This document shows positions 48,594 to 60,410 of a stretch of 64,000 nucleotides of DNA, piece by piece (position 1 is the stretch's first letter; each line of letters begins with the position of its first letter). The DNA comes from Tragulus kanchil (taxonomy: Eukaryota; Chordata; Mammalia; Artiodactyla; Tragulidae): contig JAIOJX010000032.1 in NCBI GenBank assembly GCA_022376925.1, forward strand, positions 206,022,939 through 206,086,938. The letters are read 5' to 3'. The translations under genes and the position numbers were made by a program. Under the pieces are notes generated by a model. That model worked only from the letters and a program-made list of their open reading frames with translations. It searched no databases and was not told where the DNA came from.

Positions 48594-48812
48594 CATGTTG
48601 TTGTTGTATAGTCACTAAGTCATGTCTGACTATTTTGTGACTCCATGGCTAGAGCCCACCAGGCTGCTCTGTCCATGGGATTTCCCAGGCAAGAATACTG
48701 GAGTGGGTTGCCATTTCCTTTTCTAAAGGTTCTTCCCCACCTACGGAATAAACCCAAGTCTCCTGCATTGGCAGGCAGATTCTTTACCACTGAGCCACCA
48801 TGGAAGCCCTAT
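48594..48812 (-). mobile_element. Bov-tA SINE, inverted
   Basis: Inverted Bov-tA: gtatagtcactaagtcatg, ggcaagaatactggagtggg, gcaggcagattctttaccac and the terminal ccatggaagccc. It is duplicated at 49710-49927. Confidence 0.92.
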
Positions 48813-49129
48813 AATAATCATGTATTGAATGAAAAAACACTATTTCACTGATAGTACAGGTCATAATTTAAGATCTTAAAAACAATGCATGTGTGATCAA
48901 CATAGCAAAATATAACAGAAAGGGAGATCTGATCAGATACTATATAAACATTTACTATAATGTTTAATAATTAAATTTAAAATATCTTTTTCATTAATTT
49001 TATTTGCATTCAAACCAATAAAGAAGTGAAAGTGAAAAAAGCATTTTATAGGTGCTAAATCACTGGCCTCAAAGTCAAAGGTTAGAGTTCTAAACTAGTT
49101 TTATCACCTAGCCAACAAATTCTTACTAA

Positions 49130-49246
49130 GGTAAGTGTTAGTCCCTCAGTCGTGTCCAACTCTTTGTGATTCCATGAACTGTAGTCCATGGGATTTTCCA
49201 GGCAATAATTCTGGATTGGGTCGCTATTTCCTTCCCCTACCTTAAA
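49130..49246 (-). mobile_element. Bov-A type fragment, inverted
   Basis: Inverted Bov-A sequence: gttagtccctcagtcgtgtc, caactctttgtgattcc and gggattttccaggcaat. It lacks a tRNA head. It is duplicated at about 50246-50360. Confidence 0.85.
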
Positions 49247-50379
49247 AGTTTTAAATGCTTCTATTTCGTATTCAAAATAAATTATGAAGTCCAGGGTGGA
49301 GAATACTACCTTAATGTGTTTTAAAAAAGCTATATTTATAAAATCAACCTTTTTTCACTCCCTCATGTTGCAGCACAAGCCCTAATGGAGCCCTGACTGG
49401 AATTCTCATCTGGCCTCCTATCAATTTCTATTGATTAAAGTCTCCAAGGGCCCAGGTCTGTAAGAATATGGTAGTGGTTATTTTACGTGTGAGTATAAAT
49501 TACAGCTAGTTAACCTTCTGTTTTTGATGTTTTTTTTTTTTTTTTAATCAAATACCCAGTTTTGACATTTCTGAGAAACTTTATTTACAATATTTGGGAA
49601 TTAGAACACAAAAATATCATCAACCTGAAAATTATATTATACTGTGTATAATAGTCCACTTCATGGTAACTCCAGAGTTTAATCTATATATAGTTAACAT
49701 AATAATAAGCATGTTGTTGTTGTATAGTCACTAAGTCATGTCTGACTATTTTGTGACTCCATGGCTAGAGCCCACCAGGCTGCTCTGTCCATGGGATTTC
49801 CCAGGCAAGAATACTGGAGTGGGTTGCCATTTCCTTTTCTAAAGGTTCTTCCCCACCTACGGAATAAACCCAAGTCTCCTGCATTGGCAGGCAGATTCTT
49901 TACCACTGAGCCACCATGGAAGCCCTATAATAATCATGTATTGAATGAAAAAACACTATTTCACTGATAGTACAGGTCATAATTTAAGATCTTAAAAACA
50001 ATGCATGTGTGATCAACATAGCAAAATATAACAGAAAGGGAGATCTGATCAGATACTATATAAACATTTACTATAATGTTTAATAATTAAATTTAAAATA
50101 TCTTTTTCATTAATTTTATTTGCATTCAAACCAATAAAGAAGTGAAAGTGAAAAAAGCATTTTATAGGTGCTAAATCACTGGCCTCAAAGTCAAAGGTTA
50201 GAGTTCTAAACTAGTTTTATCACCTAGCCAACAAATTCTTACTAAGGTAAGTGTTAGTCCCTCAGTCGTGTCCAACTCTTTGTGATTCCATGAACTGTAG
50301 TCCATGGGATTTTCCAGGCAATAATTCTGGATTGGGTCGCTATTTCCTTCCCCTACCTTAAAAGTTTTAAATGCTTCTA

Positions 50380-52447
50380 TTTCGTATTCAAAATAAATTA
50401 TGAAGTCCAGGGTGGAGAATACTACCTTAATGAGTTAAAAAAAGCTATATTTATAAGATCAACCTGAACTAATTCTATCTAAAAACCACATTTTAAATTA
50501 GTCTTTTCTCTCTATTCATGTTGATTCTAATAAAGTAGCATTCCTGTAACCAAACAAACCTAGCACTTATTTTTTTTGCAAGTAGAGAGACTATAAACGC
50601 TAGTTTTCATAACTTGCTAAAAAGTTTATTTTAAATAAAGACTACTATTTATTAAGTCCCTAGTAATCTAGCTCTGATTTGATTGAGGGGTAGTATTTCT
50701 AATAAATTCAGAGTTTAGTCAAAGGCCAGAAGACAATGTGAAACACTTAAACATTTCTAACATTAATCACATTCTTTGAATTACTTTCTTAATGACTGCC
50801 CAAGTTCAGCATGAGTTACTAGGTACATTCACTTCATCTGTATAATCAATGATGTGTCTGTGAGGTTAAATGCTAACACAGAAATGAATTTCAAGGTGCC
50901 AGAAGCATTCTATTCCTTCAAAGTTTCACCCTATGAAAAAATAAAATAAGACTATTTGACCAAGATTTAAAATAACAACAAAACATGGGACTTCCTGGGT
51001 GGTCCAGTGGTTAGGAATTTGCTTTCCAATGCAGGGGATGAGGGTTTGATTCCTAGTTGAGAAACAAAGATCCCACATGCCATGGGGCAACTAAACTCAT
51101 GAACTGTAACTACTGAGTCTACTACACTTTCTAGAGTCTGTGCTCCACAACAAGAGAAGCCTACTCACTGTAATTAGAGGAAAAGCTTGTGTGTAGCAAC
51201 AAAGACCTGGTACGGCCAAATAAACCATTGCGCTGGTCACTGGTTGTCGTACAAAATCCACTTTTCATTGCATGTCACAACCTGATCGAAAAATGGTTCA
51301 TTGTTGCATGGAGTAAGAGAAGTTGACACTTCAAAACAACAATGTTTTTGATTTGTGGTCAGCTCATGAGGCATCCACTTACCGAACTGTTTCACCTTTC
51401 CAATTTGCTTCAATTTCGTATTCAAAATAAATTATGAAGTCCAGGGTGGAGAATACTACCTTAATGAGTTAAAAAAAGCTATATTTATAAGATCAACCTG
51501 AACTAATTCTATCTAAAAACCACATTTTAAATTAGTCTTTTCTCTCTATTCATGTTGATTCTAATAAAGTAGCATTCCTGTAACCAAACAAACCTAGCAC
51601 TTATTTTTTTTGCAAGTAGAGAGACTATAAACGCTAGTTTTCATAACTTGCTAAAAAGTTTATTTTAAATAAAGACTACTATTTATTAAGTCCCTAGTAA
51701 TCTAGCTCTGATTTGATTGAGGGGTAGTATTTCTAATAAATTCAGAGTTTAGTCAAAGGCCAGAAGACAATGTGAAACACTTAAACATTTCTAACATTAA
51801 TCACATTCTTTGAATTACTTTCTTAATGACTGCCCAAGTTCAGCATGAGTTACTAGGTACATTCACTTCATCTGTATAATCAATGATGTGTCTGTGAGGT
51901 TAAATGCTAACACAGAAATGAATTTCAAGGTGCCAGAAGCATTCTATTCCTTCAAAGTTTCACCCTATGAAAAAATAAAATAAGACTATTTGACCAAGAT
52001 TTAAAATAACAACAAAACATGGGACTTCCTGGGTGGTCCAGTGGTTAGGAATTTGCTTTCCAATGCAGGGGATGAGGGTTTGATTCCTAGTTGAGAAACA
52101 AAGATCCCACATGCCATGGGGCAACTAAACTCATGAACTGTAACTACTGAGTCTACTACACTTTCTAGAGTCTGTGCTCCACAACAAGAGAAGCCTACTC
52201 ACTGTAATTAGAGGAAAAGCTTGTGTGTAGCAACAAAGACCTGGTACGGCCAAATAAACCATTGCGCTGGTCACTGGTTGTCGTACAAAATCCACTTTTC
52301 ATTGCATGTCACAACCTGATCGAAAAATGGTTCATTGTTGCATGGAGTAAGAGAAGTTGACACTTCAAAACAACAATGTTTTTGATTTGTGGTCAGCTCA
52401 TGAGGCATCCACTTACCGAACTGTTTCACCTTTCCAATTTGCTTCAA
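50380..52447. repeat. Tandem duplication D20 (unit 1,034 bp, the shortest)
   Basis: Copy 1 is 50380-51413 and copy 2 is 51414 to about 52447. The copies are essentially identical. The join lies inside the mariner relic, so the element's 3' portion is present twice. The first 55 bp also occur at about 49264 through D19. Confidence 0.95.
50990..51232 (+). mobile_element. CHR-1-like SINE
   Basis: A full element: gggacttcctgggtggtcc, a B-box region (gggtttgattcctagttg), a body with gtgctccacaacaagagaag and a caaagacctggtacggcc end. It is duplicated at about 52021-52262 and abuts the 3' truncation point of the mariner. Confidence 0.85.
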
Positions 52448-52611
52448 ATTCCAAATGACCATAGAATGGTCTACAATGAGTGTTCTGGCAACTTCTGTAG
52501 TTGTAAGAGGATCAGCTTCGATGATGGCTCTCAATTGGTCGTTGTCAACTTCTGATGGTTATCCACTATTCTCCTCATCTTCAAGGTTCTCATCTCCTTT
52601 GCAAAACTTTT

Positions 52612-52901
52612 TTTTTTCAAATAAGTCTTTTTTTTTTTGGCAACTTCTATTGGTCTTTCACTTATTCATGTTTTTTTCATCCATCTTTGTTCTTTGGCCC
52701 ATGTGGGCCTCCCATTGCAGCAGCCCCTCTTGCTGCAGAGCACCAGCTTTGGGCACATGCGCTCCAGATCTCTGGCTAGGTAGTAGGACACACTGGTCCA
52801 GCCGCTCCACGGCACGTGGGATCTTCCCAGGCCAGGGATCGAACCGGAGTCCCTTGCACTGCAAGGCAGTGTCCTTACCCACTGGACCACCAGGGAAGCC
52901 C
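52612..52901 (-). mobile_element. Young tRNA-SINE inserted in the mariner
   Basis: A 10-bp target-site duplication, tgcaaaactt (52600-52609 and 52902-52911), flanks it. It carries the long body of the young subfamily, inverted (cattgcagcagcccctcttg, gggcacatgcgctccagatc), and the B-box complement gatcgaaccggagtccc. It post-dates the mariner. Confidence 0.9.
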
Positions 52902-53025
52902 TGCAAAACTTCTTGAACCACCATGGCAATGTACGTTCACTAGCAGTTTTGGGCCAATGTACTGCTGACGTTTCAAGCTGCCTCCATTGTTTTATGATCC
53001 ATTTTAAACTCGAATAAGAAAATCA

Positions 53026-53377
53026 CTTGATGGAGTACAAAAGTTTCATATACACATAAATATAAATAGTATGTACAATATATGTAGTTTAGAAAACTTA
53101 TGAATTTTTGCCTAACTAAAAAATCTATGGCATTTTGATTCTACTTGTTTGACTTAGTATGAATAGAATGCTAGATTTATAATTAAAAAAATAGATATGC
53201 CACAAGCAACAAAGATTTACTGTATAGCACAGGGAAGTATGGCTAATATTTTATAATAATGTACAGAGCAAAATAATCTGAGAAATAATATATGTGTATA
53301 TGTGTAACTGAATCACCTTGCTATGCACCTGAAACACTGTCAACTATACGTCAATAAAGTATATATATAAAGAAAAA
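53026..53377 (+). mobile_element. 5'-truncated L1 3' end inserted in the mariner
   Basis: It is bounded by a 10-bp repeat aagaaaatca (53016-53025 and 53378-53387). It ends with a ruminant L1 3' terminus: tgtaactgaatcaccttgc, cacctgaaacactgtcaac and gtcaataaagtatatat. Only the last 350 bp or so are present. Confidence 0.75.
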
Positions 53378-53597
53378 AAGAAAATCATTCAAATTTGCTT
53401 TTTGTCTAACAAATTTCCCTAGTCTAAAATAAATATAAATAACCAGCAAGTAGTAAGTCATTAGCAAAAAAACACAAAGCAGGAAATGCACATTAAAATG
53501 ATGTTTAACATTACCACACTTACTTAGAATGTATTCCAATATCAAAGGGCAAGTTTCAGCAATGCAAAAACCACAATTACTTTTGTACCAACCTAAT

Positions 53598-54499
53598 AAA
53601 AACTCACTGTAAACTTCAATGGATGAAATTTTGCAGTATGTGTGAAATAGCTCAATAACGCTGTTTTTTTTTTTTTTTTAATTAAAATTAGTGATGTGTA
53701 GAGCTGTGCAAAAATTAAACACTGAAACAAAATTATACAAAGCCCCTTGGACTCAAGTGAAACCCTTGATAAATACTCCACACAGTGAAGAAACAAGGTA
53801 ACAGAGCCTAGGTTTCTCTGCTAAAGGCTCAGGCATCCAGTTTTCACCTCTAACCCGAGGCACAAAGAAAAACAGGCCTTTCCTCCTGGCTCTGTTCTTA
53901 CTAAAGAACTGACTGAAAATCTAATCAGTCAATGTTCCTGATAAAAAAATCTAGATGTTGGGACATTACTGCCAGTATATTTTAAGAGAAAATATACTTC
54001 ATTAAATTCAATTGTTTAAATTCAGATTAACATCAGAATTTGTATTTATGATGTACTTTTTGAAATCAAAGACAAAACTATATATATTTTAAATTAAAAT
54101 AAGTATGGTACTTGGATTACTTAAACATTATAAATAACTATGTGAAAAATGTTCCTTTTGTTTAATGACTAAATGACTAAATACTCGTCTCAGGAAGTCA
54201 GAATGTAACTAAATTTAATATACTTAGATTAGATGAATGCAAATGCATTAAATGATAAATTTAAACAAAGTGATATATTTAAACATATCAAAATCCACAA
54301 AATGAAAGATTAAGATTTCTATGAAAACTAAGTGATTCTCAGTACATGTAAATAATTGGTTAAATGTAACAAATGAATTAGCAATCCTAACTCAGATCGT
54401 GAGTAATGTAGATAATTTCACTTACACAAAAGCATTTTACTGTAAACTTTTTGTGTGCTCACTCTGTGGTATTCTCTGAAGATAAGAAGAAGAATACCG
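53598..54499. other. AT-rich unique sequence, nothing recognised
   Basis: Low-complexity AT-rich DNA with a T-run at 53663-53679. I see no supported exon and no repeat that I can name. Confidence 0.4.
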
Positions 54500-55050
54500 A
54501 TTTTTTAATATATGGAATCTAAAAAAATAGTACTGATGAACCTATTTGCAGGGCAGGAACACAGAAGCAAATGTGGAGAGTGGACCTGTGGACACTGTGT
54601 GGGAAGGAGAGGATGGAACTAATTAAGAGAGTAGAACTGAAATACACACATTACCACGTGTAAAACAGATGGCCAGTGGGAAGCTGCTGCATAACACAGA
54701 GGGCTCAGCCTAGTGCTCTGGGACGATCTAGAGGGGCGGGTTAAGGGGTGGTGGTGGGAGGGAGGCTCATGAGGGAGGGGACAAATGTATACTTATGGCT
54801 GTTTCGCATTATTGTAAGGCAGAAACCAATACAATATTGTAAAGCAATTATCCTCCAATTAAAAATTTTAAAAATCAATAAAAAATAGGTAACAAAGACT
54901 GTACTGTACAGCAAGGAAATTACACACATTATTTTATAATAACCTATACTAGAATATGATCTGCAAAAATACTGTATCACTATGCTGTACACCTGAAACT
55001 AACACAATATTGTAAATCAACTATACTTCAATAAATAAATAATAGTAAGT
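54500..55050 (+). mobile_element. Two nested ruminant L1 3' ends
   Basis: The first fragment (about 54500-54880) shows gaacacagaagcaaatgtgg, atggccagtgggaagctgct, ggacgatctagaggggcggg and caattatcctccaattaaa. The second (about 54885-55040) shows actgtactgtacagcaagg, ctgtacacctgaaactaaca and cttcaataaataaataa. Each has its own A-rich end, so they are two insertions. Confidence 0.8.
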
Positions 55051-55069
55051 AAAAATTTTTTTAAAAGTT

Positions 55070-55198
55070 ATTTTTATTTTTTGGCCATGTCACACAGCAT
55101 GTGGGACTTCAGTTCCCTTACTAGGGATTGAACCTCCACTCCCTTCACTGGAAACAGTCTTAAGTATTGGGGAAGTCAACTGACCAGGGAAGTCAATT
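55070..55198 (-). mobile_element. CHR-type SINE, inverted, with a repeated end
   Basis: It has a T-rich start, ttttttggccatgtcacaca, the B-box complement tactagggattgaacctcc, and an end reading ggggaagtcaactgaccagg then gaagtc. The duplicated gaagtcaa at the end is a small local irregularity. Confidence 0.7.
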
Positions 55199-55669
55199 GG
55201 TTTATTCAATATGTATTTACTGAATATGACTTGATGCTTGCTTTTTGCAGTCACATTTTAAAGAGATTAAAAGAATCTGAGAATCAATACATGTGTGATT
55301 TGTATAGTGTAATTTCTCACAGAGGCTATGAAAACCTCTGTAATTGTCATACTGGTTACTTGGCTGCCCTTCAGTCCTATGTAGCCATTTCAGTAGGATC
55401 ATTTTCTGATCTGAACACATTCTTACATTCTTAATGTATCTGGCAAAGCCAAGTTCTTACTTGTTCTAATTAGTGCCACCGTTCCTTGGTGGTGACTTGA
55501 CATTATACTTCTTATTCAAAACAAACTACTCTGCTCCACACATTACATAAAATCTGCTCATCCCTAAATTCTACCTAACTGGGCATCCCTGTAATGTTAA
55601 CATGTTCATTACATACTAGTGAAAATTTAGAGCACACCCAGTGAAGAGTCTGTGCTGAATGGCTAAGAA
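55199..55669. other. Unique sequence, nothing recognised
   Basis: The two overlapping antisense open frames at 55217-55434 (67 codons each) have no splice or domain support. Confidence 0.35.
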
Positions 55670-56135
55670 CCACAATGGCTAACACTTCTTCATGGTGATT
55701 ATATGTTGGGTACTATTCCAAGCATTTACGAGGTTATTATTTAAACTCATTATAATATCCTATAAATAGGTGCCATTTATCATTCCTATTTTACAAATGA
55801 GGTACAAGAGAGGTTATGTGATTTGCTCAAGGGGTTCCCTAGTGGCTCAGCTGTAAAGAATCTGCCTGCAATGCAGGAGACACAGGAGATGTGGGTTTGA
55901 TCCCTGGCTTGGGAAGATGCCCTAAAGAAGGAAATGGCAACCCACTCCAGTATTCTTGCCAGGAAAAGCCCATGGAGAAGCCTGGCAGACTATAGTCCAT
56001 GGGGTCGCAAAGAGTCAGACACAAGTGAAGCAACTGAGCAAATAGAGCTAATAAGTGGTTGAGACAGGATTAGAATTCAAGTGGTCTTAACTCCAGAGCC
56101 TGTGCTCTTAACCACTTTGCTATAGTTATTTCCCA
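55670..56135 (-). repeat. MIR relic split by a Bov-tA SINE
   Basis: Inverted MIR sequence (tatgttgggtactattccaag, tttacaaatgaggtacaag, gtgatttgctcaagg) is interrupted at 55835 and resumes at about 56043 with agctaataagtggttgagac and attagaattcaagtgg. Confidence 0.75.
55835..56042 (+). mobile_element. Bov-tA SINE, full length
   Basis: Head ttccctagtggctcagctg, the aagaatctgcctgcaatgca block, B box gggtttgatccctggcttgg, and the Bov-A part ending gagtcagacacaagtgaag. It is full length and the clearest ruminant marker in the window. Confidence 0.95.
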
Positions 56136-58332
56136 ATGGTCCCTGACCTACGAGAGTTCAGACTGGGGATATGTACATCAATAATATAAGCTGATACTGG
56201 CTGTAATAGAGGGTTGAACAGGAGCACCAAAACCCCCCGTCCCCAAAAAACCCCAAAGGGCTAAGGAAATTGACAAAGCTTTCCCGGGAATAGAAAACAG
56301 CCTTCTGTATTTCAAACATTCCAGGCATAAACTTCTCAAGAAATGTGATTTAAGTTTAAAATGAAAGACACACAAAAATACTGGAACCTGTGTCCCTTGC
56401 ATTGGAAGGTGGATTCTTTACCACTGGACCATCAGGAAAGTTCCCCATATAAACTTTAGAACCATTTAGCTTTCAATTTCTCAAGAATATCTGGTAGAAT
56501 TTTGATCAGAATTGCATTGAATATATACAGATAAATCTAGAGAGAACTAACATGATAACCATAATTTAACCTCTGATCCATAAACGTGGCATATACCTCC
56601 ATTTACTTAGCTCCTTAATTTCTCTCAGCAACGCTTGGTAGGTTTCAGTATACATATCTTACACACAACTTGCCTAAATTTATTCCTAAGAATTTCATGT
56701 TGTATTTGCTTAAGAAAAAACCTCATCTACTGATCGTGCATTAGTGGTATATAGAAATAAAATTTGATATTTGTAGTTTAATTCTGTGTCCTGAAACTTG
56801 CTTTAATTCATTATTATTTTAGTAGCTTTTTAGTAGACTCCTTAGATTTCTTTTTTTTTTTTTTTTAAAGATTTATTTATGTATTTATTTTGGTGGGGGT
56901 GGGGGTGGGGGGAGGGGGGAGCAGGCGGGCCACTTCTATTGGTCTTTCATTTGTCCATCTTCATCCATCTTTGTTCTTTGGCCCGTGTGGGCCTCCCATC
57001 GCGATGGCCTCTGTTGTCGCAGAGCACCGACTCTGGGCGCATGCGCGTCAGAGCTCCGGCTCGGTAATTGGACACATAGGTCCAGCTGCTCAGCGACACG
57101 TGGGATCTTCCCAGGCCAGGGATCGAACCGGCGCCCCTTCCACTGCAAGGCGGTGTCCTTACCCACTGGACCACCAGGGTGAAGCAACTGAAAAAGCTAA
57201 TAAGTGGTTGAGACAGGATTAGAATTCAAGTGGTCTTAACTCCAGAGCCTGTGCTCTTAACCACTTTGCTATAGTTATTTCCCAATGGTCCCTGACCTAG
57301 AGTTCAGACTGGGGATATGTACATCAATAATATAAGCTGATACTGGCTGTAATAGAGGGTTGAACAGGAGCACCAAAACCCCCCGTCCCCAAAAAACCCC
57401 AAAGGGCTAAGGAAATTGACAAAGCTTTCCCGGGAATAGAAAACAGCCTTCTGTATTTCAAACATTCCAGGCATAAACTTCTCAAGAAATGTGATTTAAG
57501 TTTAAAATGAAAGACACAAAAAAATACTGGAACCTGTGTCCCTTGCATTGGAAGGTGGATTCTTTACCACTGGACCATCAGGAAAGTTCCCCATATAAAC
57601 TTTAGAACCATTTAGCTTTCAATTTCTCAAGAATATCTGGTAGAATTTTGATCAGAATTGCATTGAATATATACAGATAAATCTAGAGAGAACTAACATG
57701 ATAACCATAATTTAACCTCTGATCCATAAACGTGGCATATACCTCCATTTACTTAGCTCCTTAATTTCTCTCAGCAACGCTTGGTAGGTTTCAGTATACA
57801 TATCTTACACACAACTTGCCTAAATTTATTCCTAAGAATTTCATGTTGTATTTGCTTAAGAAAAAACCTCATCTACTGATCGTGCATTAGTGGTATATAG
57901 AAATAAAATTTGATATTTGTAGTTTAATTCTGTGTCCTGAAACTTGCTTTAATTCATTATTATTTTAGTAGCTTTTTAGTAGACTCCTTAGATTTCTTTT
58001 TTTTTTTTTTTTAAAGATTTATTTATGTATTTATTTTGGTGGGGGGGGGGTTGGGGCGGGAGGGAGGGGAGCAGGCGGGCCACTTCTATTGGTCTTTCAT
58101 TTGTCCATCTTCATCCATCTTTGTTCTTTGGCCCGTGTGGGCCTCCCATCGCGATGGCCTCTGTTGTCGCAGAGCACCGACTCTGGGCGCATGCGCGTCA
58201 GAGCTCCGGCTCGGTAATTGGACACATAGGTCCAGCTGCTCAGCGACACGTGGGATCTTCCCAGGCCAGGGATCGAACCGGCGCCCCTTCCACTGCAAGG
58301 CGGTGTCCTTACCCACTGGACCACCAGGGAAG
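56025..58332. repeat. Tandem duplication D21 (unit 1,146-1,154 bp)
   Basis: Copy 1 is 56025-57178 and copy 2 is 57179 to about 58332. Copy 2 starts with losses (caactgagcaaatagagcta becomes caactgaaaaagcta). The copies differ in a G-rich run (56893-56921 against 58040-58070), a typical place for consensus error. The join falls inside the last bases of a young SINE, so copy 1 lacks that SINE's outer target-site repeat. Confidence 0.95.
56852..57178 (-). mobile_element. Young long-bodied tRNA-SINE, inverted
   Basis: Left target-site repeat tccttagatttct is at 56839-56851. The right one is seen only after the duplicate copy, at 58340-58352. The body contains tggcctctgttgtcgcagag and gcgcatgcgcgtcagagctc; the B-box complement is gatcgaaccggcgcccc. 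The duplicate is at about 57998-58337. Confidence 0.92.
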
Positions 58333-58337
58333 TCCCA

Positions 58338-58770
58338 ATTCCTTAGATTTCTATGTATATAATCATGTAATCTGTGAATAAAGACAGTTTTATTTTTTCC
58401 TTTCCAATATCTATGCCTCTAATTTTTCTGTCTTTCCTGGTTTACTAGTTACTCCATCATGATGTATTAGTATTATTATTTCATATATTGCTGGAATGAA
58501 TATTTTGTTAAGGATTTTTGCATCTATGTTCATGAAGTGATATTTGTAGTTCGATTTTCTAAACTTTATCTGATTTTGCTGTTAAGATAGCGCTGGTCTC
58601 ATAATATTATGAGCTTGAAAATGCTTTCTCCCTCTTTTATTGTCTACTAACTCTTCATTAATTGTTTAATATAATTTTGTATCTATATGAGATGATGCAT
58701 GTTCACTAAACTTATTATATTTATCATTTCATGCTGTACGTAAGTCAAATCATTATACTGTACACCTTCT
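58338..58770 (-). mobile_element. Continuation of the antisense L1
   Basis: The segment following D21 reads tccaatatctatgcctct, ttgttaaggatttttgcatc and agatagcgctggtctcat, which is inverted L1 reverse-transcriptase-domain sequence. No separate gene is present. Confidence 0.65.
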
Positions 58771-58774
58771 TTTA

Positions 58775-58928
58775 AAATACATTCATTTATTTGCTACTCT
58801 GGATCTTTGCTGCTGCAGGTGGGATCTTCAGTTGAAGCATGTAGGATCTAGTTCCTTGACCAGGGATCAAACCCAGGCCCCCTGTGCTGGGAGTGAGGAG
58901 TCTTAGCCACTGGACCACCATGGAAGTC
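58775..58928 (-). mobile_element. CHR-type SINE, inverted
   Basis: It has an AT-rich tail, gctgctgcaggtgggatctt, the B-box complement gaccagggatcaaaccc and the terminal accaccatggaagtct. It is inserted in the antisense L1. Confidence 0.8.
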
Positions 58929-59269
58929 TGTATGCTATACATTTTTAGCTTATTCAGTGCTGTATGTTAATTATATCTGAATAAAACTGGAAGAAAAAAA
59001 TGTTTAATAGAATTTCTCAGTGAAGCCACCTGGGCTGAAGTTTTGTTTGTAAGAAGGTTTTTTTTTTTTAACTACAAATGCAATATCTCTATTAGATGTA
59101 GAGCCATTCAAGTTTTCCATGTCTTCTTGAGTCAGCTTTCAAAATGGTCATTCCATCTTTCAAGGAATTCTATCCATTCCAACCAAGCTATCAAACTTAC
59201 TGGAATAAAGTTACCTTATTATCCTTCCACCGTTTGTAGGGTTTAAGATGATACCTTCTCCTTTCATTT

Positions 59270-59604
59270 TTTTTTAATAAAGTTTATTTTTTTATTATTT
59301 TTTATTTGGGGGAGGCGGAGGGGTTGGAGAGGGAGGAGGTCGGGCGGGCCACTTCTATTGGTCTTTCATTTCTCTGTTTTCATCCATCTTTGTTCTTTGG
59401 TCCGTGTGGGCCTCCCATCGCAGTGGCCTCTGTTGTCGCAGAGCACCGGCTCTGGGCGCATGCGCTCCAGAGCTCTGGCTCGGTAATTGGACACATCGGT
59501 CCAGCCACTCCGCGGCATGTGGGATCTTCCCAGGCCAGGGATCGAACCAGCGTCCCTTGCACTGCAAGGCGGTGTCCTTACGCACTGGACCACCGGGGAA
59601 GCCC
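59270..59604 (-). mobile_element. Young long-bodied tRNA-SINE, inverted, with target-site duplication
   Basis: A perfect 13-bp repeat, tctcctttcattt, flanks it (59257-59269 and 59605-59617). The complete body and head are present, ending accaccggggaagccc. It splits the antisense L1. Its head half recurs at 60555-60722 through D22. Confidence 0.93.
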
Positions 59605-59768
59605 TCTCCTTTCATTTCTGATATTGGCAATTTGTGCCTTCATTCTCTTTTACTTGATCAATCAAGATAGAAAGTTATCTTTTCAAAGAATGAGTTTTGA
59701 GGATTCACTGATTCTGCTCTTATCTTTTGATGGGTTGACCCTTTTATCATTTGTGAAATGCTATTCTT

Positions 59769-59997
59769 TTGTAAAAATCTTTAGATAGTTGTTTCATTAC
59801 TTACATAATCAATTATTTATTCTGTAGCTCAAACTATTAGTTTTTTCATAAGAAAAAGTACCTTGAAATTGTAATATTCTTCTACTATTAATGCGATTGT
59901 GTCAGACATATCAAACCTGCATGTGATGATGAAACACAGGAGGTTTTGCATTAAGTGAAAATTAATTAAAAACCTGTGAAATCAAAAAAAAAAAAAA
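59769..59997 (+). mobile_element. Short polyadenylated retrocopy of unknown origin
   Basis: A perfect 14-bp direct repeat (gaaatgctattctt at 59755-59768 and 59998-60011) brackets 229 bp. It ends in a pure A-run of about 14, preceded by an ATTAAA hexamer roughly 15-20 nt upstream. This is the signature of L1-mediated retroposition. The sequence is not one of the SINE families in the window and not L1 that I recognise, so it may be a 5'-truncated mRNA 3' UTR. The D22 duplicate is at about 60886-61117. Confidence 0.7.
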
Positions 59998-60361
59998 GAA
60001 ATGCTATTCTTGCTCCCTAGTAATAGCTGTAGTTCTGAGTTCTACTTTGATACTGATATAGTCACTCCAGCTTACTTTTGATTAATGTTTTCACAAAATA
60101 TCTTTTTCTATCCTTTCATTTTTAGTGTATCCACGTCTTTAAGTTTGTATACATCATATAGTTGAGAGTCTTTTCATCCAGTATGATAATTCCTGTCTTT
60201 TAATGGATGTGTTTAGACTACTTATATTTCCCATCGTTATAGAGATATTATTGACATGTATGTAAATTTAAGGTATATAATGTGATAGATATATCTATAT
60301 ATTGCAAAATATTACCACAGTAAGGCTAGTCAACACCTCTATCTCCTAATATAACTGCAAT

Positions 60362-60410
60362 TGTGTGTGTGTGTGTGTGTGTGTTGTGTGTGTGTGTGTG
60401 TGTGTGTGTT
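60362..60410. repeat. (GT)n microsatellite, interrupted
   Basis: A GT run with one TT interruption. The D22 duplicate at 61482-61526 is 4 bp shorter, consistent with allele or consensus-length difference. Confidence 0.95.

Larger units (their letters stand above)
48236..50465. repeat. Tandem duplication D19 (unit 1,116 bp)
   Basis: Copy 1 is 48236-49351 and copy 2 is 49352-50465. Near the end of copy 1, taatgtgttttaaaaaagc replaces the taatgagttaaaaaaagc of copy 2. The leading piece also occurs in D18, giving three copies (about 47067, 48236, 49352). Confidence 0.95.
52263..53597 (-). mobile_element. Mariner (Hsmar1-like) transposase relic
   Basis: The minus-strand frame at 52271-52534 reads LKQIGKVKQFGKWMPHEL, then CNEKWILYDNQ, closely resembling the mariner transposase around the first catalytic aspartate of the D,D34D triad; here the usual CDEKWILYD reads CNEKWILYD, so the catalytic Asp is Asn. 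A stop follows DNQ. The far end, aaccacaattacttttgtac then caacctaa at 53569-53597, matches an Hsmar1/MADE1-like inverted terminal repeat. The other terminal repeat is missing, and the element stops at the SINE ending at 52262. Two later insertions split it. It cannot encode an active transposase. Its 3' part recurs at 51233-51413 through D20. Confidence 0.85.

Noticed and set aside
59306..59788. 160-codon plus-strand open frame
   Set aside because: It is the inverted young SINE read through into L1 and the retrocopy. Similar frames appear at every copy of this SINE because its GC-rich body lacks stops.
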